From the NCBI GenBank assembly GCA_019671135.1, contig JAHRHY010000004.1, positions 1,798,001 through 1,862,000 on the forward strand: a stretch of DNA of 64,000 nucleotides. The letters run 5' to 3'. This document shows, piece by piece, positions 12,805-25,184 of this stretch (positions within the stretch are counted from its first letter, which is position 1; every line of letters starts with the position of its first letter). The notes under the pieces were generated by a model. It ran no database searches. It was not told where the DNA came from and saw only the letters and a program-made list of their open reading frames with translations. Source of the DNA: Linnemannia hyalina (Eukaryota > Mortierellomycota > Mortierellomycetes > Mortierellales > Mortierellaceae). The position numbers were made by a program, and so were the translations under genes.

Positions 12805-14251
12805 GGTGATGGGCGTTTCTGGGGGATGTGGCCTTGCGAGCATAGGAGGATTTTGATGGTAGCAAGGCGAGAGAGTTAGAGAGAAAAAGGGTGGCGCTGG
12901 GTCGGAGTGGATCGTCTTTTTTTGTGAGTGGTGACGACTGTGGACAAGTTGAAGAGAAGAGAGTGAGTGAGGAGTGAAGAGTGTGGTTGTGAGTGTGGCG
13001 CCAGGACAGGGGAAGGGACGAAAAGAAAGGACCGCTGTGAAAGACGAGGATGAGTGGAAAAGAGAAGCGTGTGTCTGTGTGTCCAGGGCAAGTGGGAAGA
13101 AAGTAGACAAGAAAGAAAGGGACAGGCACGGCGAAGGAAACAAAGTGAATATAGAAAAAAGGACTAAAGGGTCCTTTTATTACTGAGAGCTCAGAAAATA
13201 TTGTGAAGGGGAAAGTGGCAGAGACACAAGGTGAAGCCAGACAGGACGAACAAAGGGAAGGAAGGGAAGGGAATGGAAGGGAGGGAAGAAGAGGAGTGGA
13301 GGAAGGAGGCAAGGTATGGTGAAGAAGAAGGAAGAAGAAGACGAAAAGACGAAGAGCGTGCATCAACAAAGACGTAAAGACAACAACAATAACAACAACA
13401 ACAAAAAATGATGGTCGAGCGGGGAGGAAAAATAGGCTCTTGGAGGACATTCGTCTCTTCTGTCAAAAAAAGAATGCAACGAGTATCTTCTTGAACATGG
13501 ATGGCCAACACCTTGGCACCAGATATATAAATATAGGCCCTTGACCACTCTCCACTCTCTACTGCCCATCCATCATCCCCTAGCCAGAAACATCTCAACC
13601 ATGGGGTTCATTGAGCCGGATAGACGGATACAACGCTTTCACGCATCCGACTCACTGCTCTTTATCCCGTCAATCTGTAACCCATTATTGGGCGCATCCT
13701 CCCCCTTTGTTTCCCTGTCTCATCTTCACCTCGACCACGCGCAGTCCACACTCACACAAAGGTTATTTTTTCAGCAACATTTATTTATGCCACCATGGCA
13801 AGCTGAGAAGGTCATATGAAGCCAACGGGACCATGGGCTACTCTCATCCCATCCCCTTCCTTTCTTCTATCTCCCTCCTTCCCTTGTGCCATCATGATAG
13901 CATGCAAATCGCAGCGCAACTGAAGGATCATCCACGTGATCCTCAGCCAGAAAGAAAAAAAAAGAAAACTTTCACCAACCCCAACCAACTTTTTTTTTCT
14001 TTTGATGCCTTCGCTCCATCGAAAGGTTAAAAAGGAACGCATGCGGACGCGAGTGCGGGGGCCACGTTCTCCTTCCTCTTGACAAAACATACCGTGTCAA
14101 TAACAACCGCAAAAAAAACATGTGTTGGGACTGGGACTTGGACTGGGAAGATCTGGGAAACGTGCACGAGCAAAATAATAAAAAAAATGTATGCACGGCA
14201 CTGACAGTGGATGAAAAATACGTGTCTCTATTCTCAATTGCCTTCTATCCA
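12805..14251. other. intergenic region with polypurine tracts and a possible small transcript
   Basis: Promoter side of the coiled-coil gene and 3' side of NUDCD1. From 12880 to 13400 the plus strand is strongly GA-rich. A TATA-like AGATATATAAATATAGG lies at about 13520-13537, followed by a CT-rich leader and an ATG in good context at 13601 that opens a 73-codon frame (to 13819). That frame resembles no family I know and shows no clear coding character, so I do not call it a gene. Confidence 0.4.
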
Positions 14252-16409
14252 TCAGTCCAGCTCGAGGACAAGGGCGCCGTGCTTGCCCTCCATCAGGATA
14301 ACAAGGATACCATCTCCGATAAGCTGGCATCCGATTATGTCGACCTGCTTCCCTTTGGACACATCCACGACCGTCTGGCGCTCCTGCTTCAACTTGTCCC
14401 CTGGTGTATGCCAGTATATATATACATTCCTACTCGACTCGACAATCGCTGTAAACCGACCGTTGGGATTATGCATCACAAACCGCTTCTCCCGCTTCGA
14501 AGCCTGCACAAACGCCAATGCATCAAATGTGTCTGTGTGTACAAATTTCATGATATCCTCGCCCTGCTGCACCGTCGACATGGGTTGTGAGGTCGCTCCT
14601 GGCTTGTGTTGGATAGAATACACCAGACCATCCACGTCGTGCTTCAAACACACAGTCGGCATCCTGAATGGCTGACTCTCGCTCGGGTGACTCTCAAAAC
14701 TCGGGAACGCCTGGCCAATCCAGTCGTGTCCTGTTCCAATAGTTGTCGCCCGGATAATGTCGCTCCCATCCTCGGCCTGGACCCACGAAAACTTGATCTC
14801 CTCGCCCTCCTCGTCAATATCCTCCTGTCCATCCTGCGCGACTGAGGGCAGAGCAGACGGATCTCTGCCAGGCGCTGCATTGGGTTGTTCGGACGTGTAC
14901 TTTTCCAACGCGCTCCTGTACTCTGCAAACACGGAAGGGTCCAAGGTCTCCTCCACTGGATCCGTGTCAACTCCCTCAGCAAACACCTGGGTCCAGCGCG
15001 TCTTGGAGTGCTTCTTCTCCAGGCTCAATGTCAAAATGCCTGTCGACGCCTCCAAGGTCCAAACGCACTCGTCCGGCTGAATCTGGTCAAACAGTGGCAT
15101 GTTCTCCAGTCTCGGCGCCCTGACCATGCTCTCCGTTGATTGTGAGAGGTTCACCTGAAGCTCCAATCCCTGCCGCAAAAACTTGCACTGGATCGCATGC
15201 TTGGTCGTGCCTCTTGGTAGTCCGAAGCAGATGGTGAGATCCGTGTCGGTCTGGGTCCAGATGTAAGGCGGTTCTGACGGAGGTGCTGCACCGATGTCTG
15301 TCTTGTCCAGCTCCATAGCCTCCGACCCTGGCTCCAGATACCGAGTTGTTTGATCGACCACTGGTTCCTTTGTTGGTTTGTAGGTCGAATTGCTGCCGAT
15401 AACGTAGCCGTCGCCCGATGGGTCGAGAGAACAGTAGAATGGGATCTCTGTGCCTCGGATAGAGTGAACAATGGTGTTGAAGAGAAGCTTGGGTTCGCTT
15501 GGCGGGTCGACCTCCATGGTTGTGTCGCCTGATCTTCCTGATACGGACGAGGCACCCCTCAAATGTATGGTGCACAGGCTGACGACAAAGACTGTTTTTG
15601 TATCGGACTTGCGGTGCGGCGATGGCTCTGCCGAATAGAATCCTTCCTTGTAAGGGTAGTGGACGATGAACTTGATCTCCATTCCTAACTCCTGCTCGTC
15701 GCTGGAGGCTGGGAACGCCTTTGCTTCCAAGAGACCACAAGGCGTCATAAGCTCGCTCTGCAAGGACTCGTCTGGTTGAAATGTCGTTAATGCCTCGATC
15801 ACTGCCTCGCACTCTGCTCCTGCAATTTGGATCCGGACCACATACAAGTTGAATGCGCCATCCGAGACGAGGATATAGTCGGGTGAAATTGGCTTGACAG
15901 TCGGGAACTCGAGGTGGACGTTATCTGGTACGATAGGAGCAGGTATTTGGACTAATCGCTTGCTGCGAAGAAGATGTGTTGTCTAAACATATGTTCACAA
16001 AGGAGGCGCAGACTTTTTTTTTAGCTCACATAGTTCCTTTTTCACACTGGTGATCATTACACCGTAACAGTGTGCGCCGGCGCCTTACCTTGTCAAACTG
16101 GAGTGCGATCAACATGTAATCTTCGTCAACAACAAACAGGACAGGTTCCTTGATGCTGGTGATATCGCCGTTGGCTGGCTTGAACGAGTTCCATCCTGGG
16201 TGAAGATGGTTGTGGCGGATCCTGTTCTGGACTTGGCGGTACGAGAGTTTTGCAGTCGCGGGCAACTTGGGAACAACGACGCCTGGACCGGGAGCTCCGA
16301 CGGCGACAAAGTGTTGGCGTGACTCTTCAAGGAATGCGAGTTTATAGCCCTCGAACTTTGAGTTGAAGAGAGTCTTGTTCTGGCGAATTGGTATTTTTGC
16401 TGCCGACAT
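14252..16409 (-). CDS. NUDCD1-like CS-domain protein
   Basis: Homologue of NudC domain-containing protein 1 (CML66), a CS (p23-like) cochaperone relative of NudC that binds Hsp90 clients and, in animals, the DHX15 helicase. Two exons: 16089-16409 (starting MSAAKIPIRQNKTLFNSKFE) and 14252-15982, joined in phase 0 (FDK|TTHLLRSKRLVQIP), for 683 aa. The CS domain is at about residues 345-435: YIWTQTDTDLTICFGLPRG, then LEASTGILTLSLEKK and TRWTQVF, the usual beta-sandwich landmarks. The flanking N- and C-terminal regions match the beta-propeller-like arrangement of NUDCD1, with a C-terminus rich in YWHTPGDKLK-type strands. Human NUDCD1 has 583 residues; the extra length lies in acidic linkers. The start is the first ATG after a CT-rich leader. 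Confidence 0.85.
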
Positions 16410-18825
16410 GGCTGAATGAATGGTTGCGAGAGAGCGGGTGCTGTTGTGTGAATGGTTAACAGCGAGAGATCTTTTTTCTTCATGTGTAGAAAAGTTCGAT
16501 TTGCAGCAGTCACGAGCATGGCTCTCTTTGATTCGCGTGAGATGTTCCTCACGGCGAAGTCAGGTGTACACAAAGGTAGGAGTTTATTTGGTGGAAACCC
16601 CAGGCAACAAGAGCTGATCCTTTGATGACCGCGACGCGTTCAGAAAAAAAAAAAGAAGAGGGTTATGTTTAAGATAGTTGATGCTTGTTCACTTTTTCTC
16701 GCTTTATCAATATTATTCAAACCAAAGATACAACCATCTCTGGCCGTATACTCTGTAACAATGATAAGAGGAGATGAACAATGACGCCATGCCCCATCGC
16801 AGCCAAACCACCAATAAAGTAAACTCTTCTCTCTCTGCTTTTCTCCTTATTTATTTGACACGCTTATTCTTGCGCTTTCTTTCGCTTCTTTTTTTTCTCT
16901 CTCGTTTGCTCGGAGGGGGGTGCTGTTCAAAATAAGAAAGCGGGTGTGGATACTTGACAGACAATGATACCTTCTTTTTCATCACCCAGAAAGAGGGAGA
17001 GACGATCACCATAAAGCCGACATCCATCAAGGCACCATCACCACTTTCCCCTGTCTGTGATATTGATGTTGATCCCATGACCTACATTAGGATTAGGCTT
17101 TGCCAACAGGTTGAGATTATGGTGGGCCGCACAGGGTTCGTCGAACTCTGCTGATTTCGTGGGGTTTGGCTCGAGAAAAATAAACATGCTGAATTGGGAT
17201 ATTTCTTGAGAGGGTACAACAGCTGGAGGAGCGAGTCAGTCCAGAGCCAGATCCAGACCTGCTGACGGTACGGCTGCTGCTACTGTTGCCGCTAATTTGA
17301 AGGTGGTTGTTGTTGCTGTTGTGGTCTGCCTAACAAAAGCCAAAGACTAGCTAGTGCCGTCGGGAAATGAGATGTGTGCTAGAGTTGTCTTGCGACATAC
17401 CTACGAAGAATAGTATTAAGTGATAGCCTAGCGGACGAGCAAGAGCGCTAAGGAAGGTGTGTGTGTGTGCTGCCCTTTGCTAAGCTGCGTTGTGTACAGA
17501 AGTAGTGGTTGGTGGCGCGTGGGTAGTGAGAAGTGGCACGTATGATAAAGAGAGAGAGAGGCCCTATTTATGTGTCCATCCTATGGAGTGACAATGTTCT
17601 GCGGCCATAACATTGATCATTGACCAATGATCTAAACGCGTTTGTCTTGATGTTCGCGTCAGGAGGATCAATCAAAACGCGTCGCGTCCTGTCTATCAGT
17701 CACGCAACACCGTATGCAATGAAGTGTTACGCATCTCTAATCGAACAACAGGAAAAACAAATCACACACCACACACAGACACACATTCCCACAATAAGTT
17801 CACTACAGACACAAAATCAGAAAAAGACGTAATGGGGTATGAGAAAAAGAAGAAAGGAGACCATATATTTCAGTTATCGAGGCTCGACGGAAGAACCACC
17901 CAATCCGTGCTCCTCCGCTTGCTGGTCACCCTCGAACGAATCTATGGCCATTTGTATCATGCGCGCTTCACGATCGAGATAATCGAAGTGCATGTCCATG
18001 GAGTGCATGGAGGTTGAGGCTGCAAGAAAAGAGATCCAACAACAACAGGCCAAGTTAAACAATGAAACAAGAAGAGAAGCAAAAAATGTAGATTGTGAAT
18101 TATGCCTCTGATGGATCGGTAATATTTTTTTTTCACAAATAGGTGCTCGTAGAAGGGCTGAAGGAAAAAAAACCCCCTCGGGCAGCAACCACTATTTCAC
18201 TCCACTTGCAGCTCAAATGGACAATTCTCGTGCTACAATGAACAAAAGGAACAAAGAAGAGAGAAGCTATGAGTGTGGATTGGATCAAATAATATATGCA
18301 CTGGCCTTAGCTTTCAGGACTGGATTCTCAGCCTCTCCTTTTTCTACAGCTGCACACCACCATCGCCACATTCATCTCCACCCCTAAACTTGGCATTGCA
18401 CCTTAATTCTTTTTTTTTCCTCGCTCTCTCATGCACACTCACTGACATTAACACAAACACACAATCATTCATCTTTGCCTCTCTGTCTCCCACTGGTCAC
18501 TTCTACTCACCTGACTTGCATTCGTTCTACTTCTCGACAAACACACGCCACTCACATCACCCATCGACCCTCTCATTCTCCAACCAGACAGAACTTGCGC
18601 CCTGGTGAACTAAGCACTGGACAACGGAGAAGCGTCGATAGTCGGCTACACACAATAATGGACCCAAAAGTACGGAATATCTACTCACCCGCATCGTGAC
18701 CATTACCGGTGTGGAACGCCAACAGCGGTCGACACCAAGCTCACAACCCGCCCTGTTCTTACTGCCTACACACCACTCTACTCCGTTAGACAGCCGCTTT
18801 AGGCCTGTTTCTCCTGCGTCAATTG
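16410..18825. other. 2.4-kb intergenic region (promoters of NUDCD1 and the SUMO ligase)
   Basis: Divergent promoter space. It contains a GT run at 17457-17470, a GA run near 17551, CT-rich leader sequence at 18330-18600 before the SUMO ligase, and the dispersed element listed separately at 16930-17085. On the minus strand, 17874-18020 could be a terminal exon (acceptor CTTTTCTTGCAG, then about 48 codons including MHSMDMHFDYLDREAR and ending TCGATAA), but I cannot find the upstream exons and leave it as a possibility only. Confidence 0.4.
16930..17085. repeat. dispersed element, copy A
   Basis: About 150 bases that align by eye with 50109-50256 at roughly two identities in three. Shared anchors are AAATAAGAAAG, GTGTGGATA, ACCATCACC and GATATTGATGTTGATC, in the same order and spacing. 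Both copies lie in long divergent intergenic regions. On the minus strand each reads an open frame containing KYPH(P/S)LSYF, with several differences at third positions. Whether this is a decayed mobile element, a conserved noncoding block or a small repeated gene cannot be told from two copies. Confidence 0.6.
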
Positions 18826-21800
18826 ATGCACTGCATTCACAAGTGGTCCTCTGAGAGACTTCTCCAAAACGTTGATATCGACAACCTAGAAAAGCTGGAT
18901 CTATTGCTCGCCATGGAGGACATGCTTCGACAGGTCCGCCAGGACTACCACCCCAACACAGAGTTCTACCTCTGGGAAATCGTTGCGGACTTTCACCGAG
19001 AGTAAGTAGTTTCCTTTTCATTATTTACCAGACTATTTAATTTTGCTTCGCCTTCGCCTGATCTCAATGGTCATGGCTACTGACCGTTTCGTTTGTTTTT
19101 TCTCGCTATCTGCAGATACCGCGACCCTGGGATGATGTCAAAATGGCAATACATTAACGCCTTCGTCCCAAGGATCCACCCTTCGGTCGAGAATGTAACC
19201 AGCAATGTCTTTCAAAACACCTTCATTATTGCCGATCCAGGATATTCGCCACCGCTGCGGCCGCATAGTGCACCCATTGTGGACCCAGGACCAGATGTCA
19301 CCATATCAACAAATCCAACCATCCCAGGAAGTCGACCTCAATCTCAAAACGCTACCATCAATCGCCTGTCAGCCAGTTCCAACACAGACGACGCACTGGC
19401 TTGGAAATTGAGCGCAAGTGCAAAGGCACGGCTATTGTACAAATCGAGCCCTTTCTACCAAAATTTGATGGCTCTCACGGTTCCTCAATATGGCCGATGT
19501 AAGTTGGGGGTCGCGTTTTATGCACGAGTTGAATTCCTATACAGTCTGTGGATATCCTTCTGAGTGAAACGGAGTTTTTTTTTTCTATGGCACTTTCTTT
19601 GGTCATTCTTTTATATAGCCTCGAGAAACGAAAGTGTTTTGACGTTCAAGCTCCGAATCTCCTCGAGTTTATCGCAGCAATTGATGAGGTATCTCAAAGT
19701 TTTTTTTTTCCAGCCATGAGTCGAACGGCGATGGCTCTCCTCGTCCTTTTTTTTTTTGTCAGCTCCAATTGCGCATTATTTAACCCACTCATCATTTGTT
19801 TTCTTAGTAATCCACAGTACTCTATCATGGTGTTCTGTGCGAGCAAGGAGACCCCGACGAGCCAGCAGATGTTAATGGAGTTCCCAGATGACTGCTATAT
19901 CCGCGTGAACAATCAAACGTTGGACTGGGTAAGCTGCTGCCAGGCAACCTGGACCTTGAAAATGGACGAAGACGAATGAGTTGAGCTGATGGCATGATTG
20001 ATAACTGTGATTGGGTTGTTTGTCCAATGTAGAGGCCCCGTGGCGTGAAAAATAAGCCAGGAACATTTACTCCAGTCGACATCACGAGGTTCTGCCTGCT
20101 GCAAGAGTCGAGCGTCAATCACGTCGAACTTCGCTACTCCAATGCGTCCAAGGTAATGTGTCGGCGTGTTTACCAGTGCAGCCGTCCACTGTACGATTGA
20201 ACGCGAGCCTAACTGGACCAACATACATGGATTAAATATACTGTAGGTATTCCACGCGTCATTACATCTGGTGTGCCCAATCAGCGCGAAAACCATAGTC
20301 GACTCTCTGATCCAGAAAAAATTCACCCCCAAGGAAGCAACATATCGAGCTCGTAGGTTACCTTTTATCGTCTTCCATATGCAAACTGATGTCAATGCTT
20401 GCCGGTCACTGTATTTGTTTCTCCGCAGTCATTAACAAGAACGAGCCCTATCTTTTCCCTCTTATCCGTTCTTTTCCTTTGCGCTAGTTGAGAAGAAGAT
20501 CAACGACGACGATATCATGGAGCTCTCGAGCACACTATCTTTGAAATGTCCAGTAAGTAGGATCTTGTTTCTTGCCTTTGTTGAGCTGCACAGAGCCATC
20601 TTACTATGTTTGAAATTGCTAATATGTTTGGTCACTACTTAAAAACCGATAGCTGGGAGTGCAGCGGATAGAGGTGCCTTGCCGGTCGTCAAAATGTCAA
20701 CACCTGCAGTGTTTTGACGCGTTCACGTTTTTGAGCCTCAACAAAAACGTGCAGCGATGGGTATGTCCGGTATGCAACAGGATCATGGACTCTTGGGACG
20801 AGATTATTGTCGACGGGTAAGGGAGACTTGAAAAGTTTCAGTCGATGCCTTTGTGGCCCTGTAAGGGCAAAGTGTGGACTCTTAACATAACTCTTCTCTC
20901 GCATCCTGGTATCATAATAGCTACTACATGGATATATTGAAATCGACGCCAAAGAGCCTGAAGAACGTGAACGTCCATCCTGACGGGAGATGGGAGATCC
21001 CGGCAGCTATCATCTCTATTGACATTGACGACTCGACTTCTATCCCGACTGACAGCGGATCATCGTCGTCTGAACCGACATCGCACGGGACCGACAATGG
21101 ACCAATATATGTGATCGATGACGACGATGATGATGACGAGGACAATCGAAATGGGAGCGACAGCAGTTATGACATGGCCCTGGCGGACTTGAGTATGGAG
21201 GCCAAGGAGGATGAGGTGAACGGTGCCGGATCAAGGAGTAATTACGGGCCGTCAGGACGTCAGGAGAGCCAGCCGGTCAAGAACTACCCGCTCATCACGA
21301 TATCACCCAAGCCAGCTTCGACTTTATTGCACCTATACGTGTCATCCCGGTCTCAACGCGTACCCGAAAAGCCGCAGTTCATGGACTTGACCCTCTATTC
21401 TTCAGACGATGTGATCGACCTGACATCTGATAACGAAGACGAGGACCAAGACCAGGACGAAGACGATGAGGAGAATGAAGAGGAGTTGACTCTCCACAGG
21501 AGAAAAAGAGCTTTTATTCAACCCGACAACGACCCTTCCAACGAAATCAACGACATTACTCTCACCACCAACGATATCACTCTCACCAACAAAAGCAACA
21601 GTGGCAATACTGGCAGCGACTCTGTCAAATGCAGGCGTGTGTCAAACAAACACGACAACTACAAGAGGACCGCCAATTCCCTTTCCGCGGCCAGCAACAA
21701 CCCCGAACCAAGCGACACTATCATGGAAGATTTGACCCAGCCAAGGAGCTTTGGTCCAGCTGAGGCTACGTCTACTTCAGCAATGTTACCAAAGGACCCG

Positions 21801-22379
21801 AGACAAGCGGAACAAGGACACGCCCACCCTTATCACACCAGCAATCTTCAGTCGACCCTGCCACCGACGACACACTCCACGGCTCCAGTGACCTCGTTCA
21901 CGCCATCTGAACGTCTCTCATCACCGACCAATGGTGACCTGACATTACTGCCGTTCGAGTCGGTTCCGTTTATGATCAGCTCGTTGGATTCGATTATAGA
22001 AGGGATTTCAGGACACCCGGGCGTGCCGGAGAATGCGATCCCTTCATGGCCAGCATACGATCCAACGTTCGTGTCGTCGTACATTCCATACTCGCTAGGC
22101 ATCTTTGGACAGACTAGCGATATCATAGGCGCAGATGGATACCAAGACCAAGCAGGACTACCAAGTAATTGTGAACAAGGAGAGAGGTTCGAGGTGGATG
22201 GAGGAGTAGGAAATGGCGATGGTGAAGGATCAGAAGAACGACCGAATAAGCGACCCTACACTGCAAGCGGCGTCCCTTCGTCCTCATCTCACTTTAGCCC
22301 CGAACTGGAGCACGAGACAGAGGTTCACCTGAAATCTGTGTTGAAGCAGTATATGGCGACTCCTGATATTTTCCTTTGA
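18826..22379 (+). CDS. PIAS/Siz-type SUMO E3 ligase (PINIT + SP-RING)
   Basis: SUMO ligase that moves SUMO from the E2 Ubc9 to nuclear targets. Exons: 18826-19001, 19116-19498, 19619-19688, 19808-19928, 20033-20152, 20247-20352, 20488-20552, 20653-20816, 20921-22379; total 887 aa. The PINIT domain runs from about 165 to 320 (SPFYQ, VLTFKLRISSSLSQQLM, YSIMVFCASKE, VELRYSNASK). The SP-RING at about 342-410 has the expected residues: SLKCP, EVPCRSSKCQHLQCFD, WVCPVCNR and the tail YYMDIL. Two SUMO-interacting motifs follow in an acidic context: IYVIDDDDD (about 464) and DVIDLTS (about 564). The N-terminus lacks the usual SAP DNA-binding domain and has instead a helical block (LLQNVDIDNLEKLDLLLAME). 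The start is uncertain: a short upstream exon from ATG 18658 (MDPK) is also possible. Confidence 0.9.
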
Positions 22380-22600
22380 ACCCCTGGACACAATCAACCA
22401 AGTCCGCTGTATTTTTTTCCTATCTAGCTCCTCTACTTTGTTCAAACGCGATGGACAAAGAGCTCCAATGTACATACTCCTTCTGCACGCAATTACACAT
22501 ACAAATAAACGTTTTTTTTATTGTTCTTTTTTTCTTGTTCGCATGTTGTCACACGGTTGTTACTAACGCGTCTCGACTACGCCTATTGTGTGTTGTGCCC

Positions 22601-24850
22601 TCAATCAACTTCAACTCGCTGCTGCATGCCAAGCATGTCCTTGGACGCGGGGTGGAACTTGCGGGCGTTGGCGGGTTCGGTTAAGTAGGATCCCGTGGCG
22701 ACCAGGAACAAGACGATAAAGTTCCAGCGCAACAAGATACGAATCACACGATCCGAGAACCTCGACAGGACTCCTGGCTCCCTCGCCCGCCTCTCCTTCT
22801 CCTTCTGGGCGGCGGCTTGTTTCTTGGACTTCTCATCCTTCTTCCGCTGCTTCTCTTCCTGCTTCAGTTGCTTCTTCGACTTTGGCTTGACGTCGGCGGT
22901 TGTTGTTGCTGTTGAGTCGTCACCGCTACCGTTTTTGCTGCCTCCGAACGAGAGCCACCCTCTGGTCGAGGAGGACGCCTGTTGTACCTCCTTGGCCTTG
23001 TCCTTCTTTCTCGCCTCCTTCTCTTCCTCGGCCTTGCGCATCTCAGCCTCGGCCTGTGCCAACCGTGCGGATGCGTCCTTGCCGGGCCATGGGTTCCTCT
23101 TCGCCTCCTTGTTGTCATAGCAGGCAATCTCGATCCAATCGACCAAGGTAACATACTCTCTTTCGTCATTCTCGCCATAATCCGTCTCACCTCCCGCCCA
23201 GGCCCTCGTATCTTTGCTGTGTCCTGCATCCCAGATCGTCAATTGGATCTGCATCGGCTGCGAAGGGATTTCGAGGTTCTTCTTAGATTGAAGGAGGTCT
23301 TTGGGTCGGAGAGTGCGGATGACTTGACCGTCGATGGACCATTCGATCTTTTTGGGGGTCCATTCGATCTTGTAGACGAGGTCGTTCTCGGTCGCCGATT
23401 TCTTGAGCAGGTGGGATTCCTCCAATGAGCCGTCATCGTCGCCGTTGTCGACAGAGCCGTGTTTGTTGGTGGTCTTGAAATCCTTGATATTCTTACCACT
23501 CTTCCCAGCGGAGGTACCGTCGTTACCATCATGGGTCTTGTGCAACAAGAGGTCCTTGATCTTCCGTCCACGAGTGGTAATACTCTCGATCGACAGGACC
23601 GACGGCAAATGAGGCCAATGGAGTCCCTGAACCGACGCTGACATCCACCCTCCCCCTCCTCCTGCGTTATCGTGTCCGTCCTTCACACTCTCCGAGGACT
23701 CAGTAGAATGCTTATAGTATTCAGTAAGGACAGTCTTGGGGTCACGACCCGTGATCTGGAACGAGATCTCTTCACCGAGGGCAGGGTTCGAGAGTATGAA
23801 GGCTGTGACGATACCGGGACCAGTAGAACCGGCCTTGAATTGAGTCGCGAAGGTGCCGTACCGGTTCCAGCGGGTTGATGAGACTGTTGCGCCGAATCCT
23901 CCTCCACTCTTGGTCTTCACCTTGTCCCTATTGTATCGGCGGTTAACAATTCGTCATTTATGCGTGAGGAGTGAAAAGAGAAGGAAGGTCAGATTTATGT
24001 CACTAGTATGACGTAGGGAACCCGTCAGCTCCTCCTCCTCCTCCTTCACACTCCAAACCGGCACCTCCCATCCACAACGACTCGACAACGAAATAACCAA
24101 CAAAAAAAAAGGAGGGGGAGACAGAGAAACGTTACCGTTTGGCTTTAAGAACCAGTTTCTTGCCCTTGGTATCAACAACTGCATGATCATCTACAACATG
24201 GTCAAAATCAGACGTCCAATGGGCCTGATCCGGGTCACCCAAAAAGGCCTGTTTCGAGATCAAAGCCTGATGCTGTCCACGTTTGTTGGGTTGGTTCGAC
24301 TTGAATTTCTCTTTGAAGGAGCGGCAGACGGGGAGAGGGAAGCAGCTGTTGACCGCCAAGGGTGTTGCTAACTTGGAGGACGAGGAGGCGTCGATGGGGT
24401 GGGAGAAGGCAGGTTGGCAACCGAGTGCGATTGGACATGCTTGCAGAGTTGTCTTGTGGCAAGTTCCGTCTACAACCATACCGTGGGGGAAGGAGGACAG
24501 GGGCAAAGGAGAAAGGAAGATGAGTAGCGGTTTCTGTTTCTGTTGGTGCTTGCCGTTGTATTACACAGAACAAAAAAAAAGGGAGCCACACAAGCATATT
24601 TTTTTTTCACACACTCCATAACATCCCTGCAACCCAACAAGACTCTCACGCAGATAACAAAAGAATGAGACTTACTGTTGCAGCAAGGGTAAGTGACAGG
24701 GCAGGGGGAGTAAGATGGTCCACATGATGGTGCAACGTCTGTGGATGTAGAGGTTGAAGAGGAGGTGCTAGACGAGAAGATTGAGCCGTCTACCGAGGAC
24801 ATCCAAAAGTGGCCCATCGGCAGAAGCAGAGCGAGTGGCGCGAAACGCAT
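22601..24850 (-). CDS. Crh-like GH16 cell-wall protein with degenerate active site and C-terminal membrane anchor
   Basis: Member of the fungal Crh/GH16 group, whose active members cross-link chitin to beta-glucan. Exons 24676-24850, 24136-24469, 22601-23927; 611 aa. A hydrophobic N-terminus (LALLLPM) precedes a cysteine-rich chitin-binding-like segment (CGPSYSPCPVTYPCC, then CHKTTLQACPIALGC) and a second CFPLPVC motif, as in Crh proteins. GH16 landmarks are RWNRYGTFATQFKA, GPGIVTAFILSN and YKIEWTPKKIEWSIDGQVIR. The catalytic motif, normally DE-I/L-D-x-E, reads EEISFQ (about 222-227): the nucleophile position keeps Glu, but the helper Asp is Ser and the acid/base Glu is Gln. The C-terminus is a long K/E/R-rich coiled stretch followed by one membrane segment (NFIVLFLVATGSYL) and a short tail, instead of a GPI signal. 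Likely a pseudoenzyme or wall-binding receptor (inference). Confidence 0.85.
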
Positions 24851-25184
24851 CTTTTTGACCGTGATAAAGGTGGTCTGTCTTTGTTGTGTGTTTGCTTGTT
24901 GCTGTGAGAATGTTTGTGTGTGGGTGTTGGATGAAGTGGAGTAGAGTGAACTGAAGTGGAGTGAGCAGGATAAAATTGAGTGAAAGGATAAAGAAGGAAA
25001 GGGTTGAAGAAAAGAAAGAGCGGTCGCTCGAGGATGACCATTTTTAAACAACAAAATGTCATTACCATTGAAGTGCGTATTTTTGTGCTTTGACCACAAA
25101 TCATGACTTCACACGTACAAAACTATTACTTTTTGGATTATTTTTTTTATTGGCCATATTGCTACCGCTGGGTGTAACAAGTAC
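24851..25184. other. short promoter region between tandem minus-strand genes
   Basis: Upstream of the GH16 start and downstream of the lipase stop. Leader sequence with direct GTGTGGGTG-type and GGAGTG repeats at about 24910-24965; T-rich near 25125-25150. No gene seen. Confidence 0.4.

Noticed and set aside
13601..13819. 73-codon frame behind a TATA-like sequence and with a good ATG context
   Set aside because: Composition is not coding-like, no family, no splice partners; kept only as a remark in the intergenic entry.
17874..18020. Possible terminal exon on the minus strand (MHSMDMHFDYLDREAR...)
   Set aside because: A good acceptor and a sensible peptide, but no upstream exon in phase could be found in the available space.
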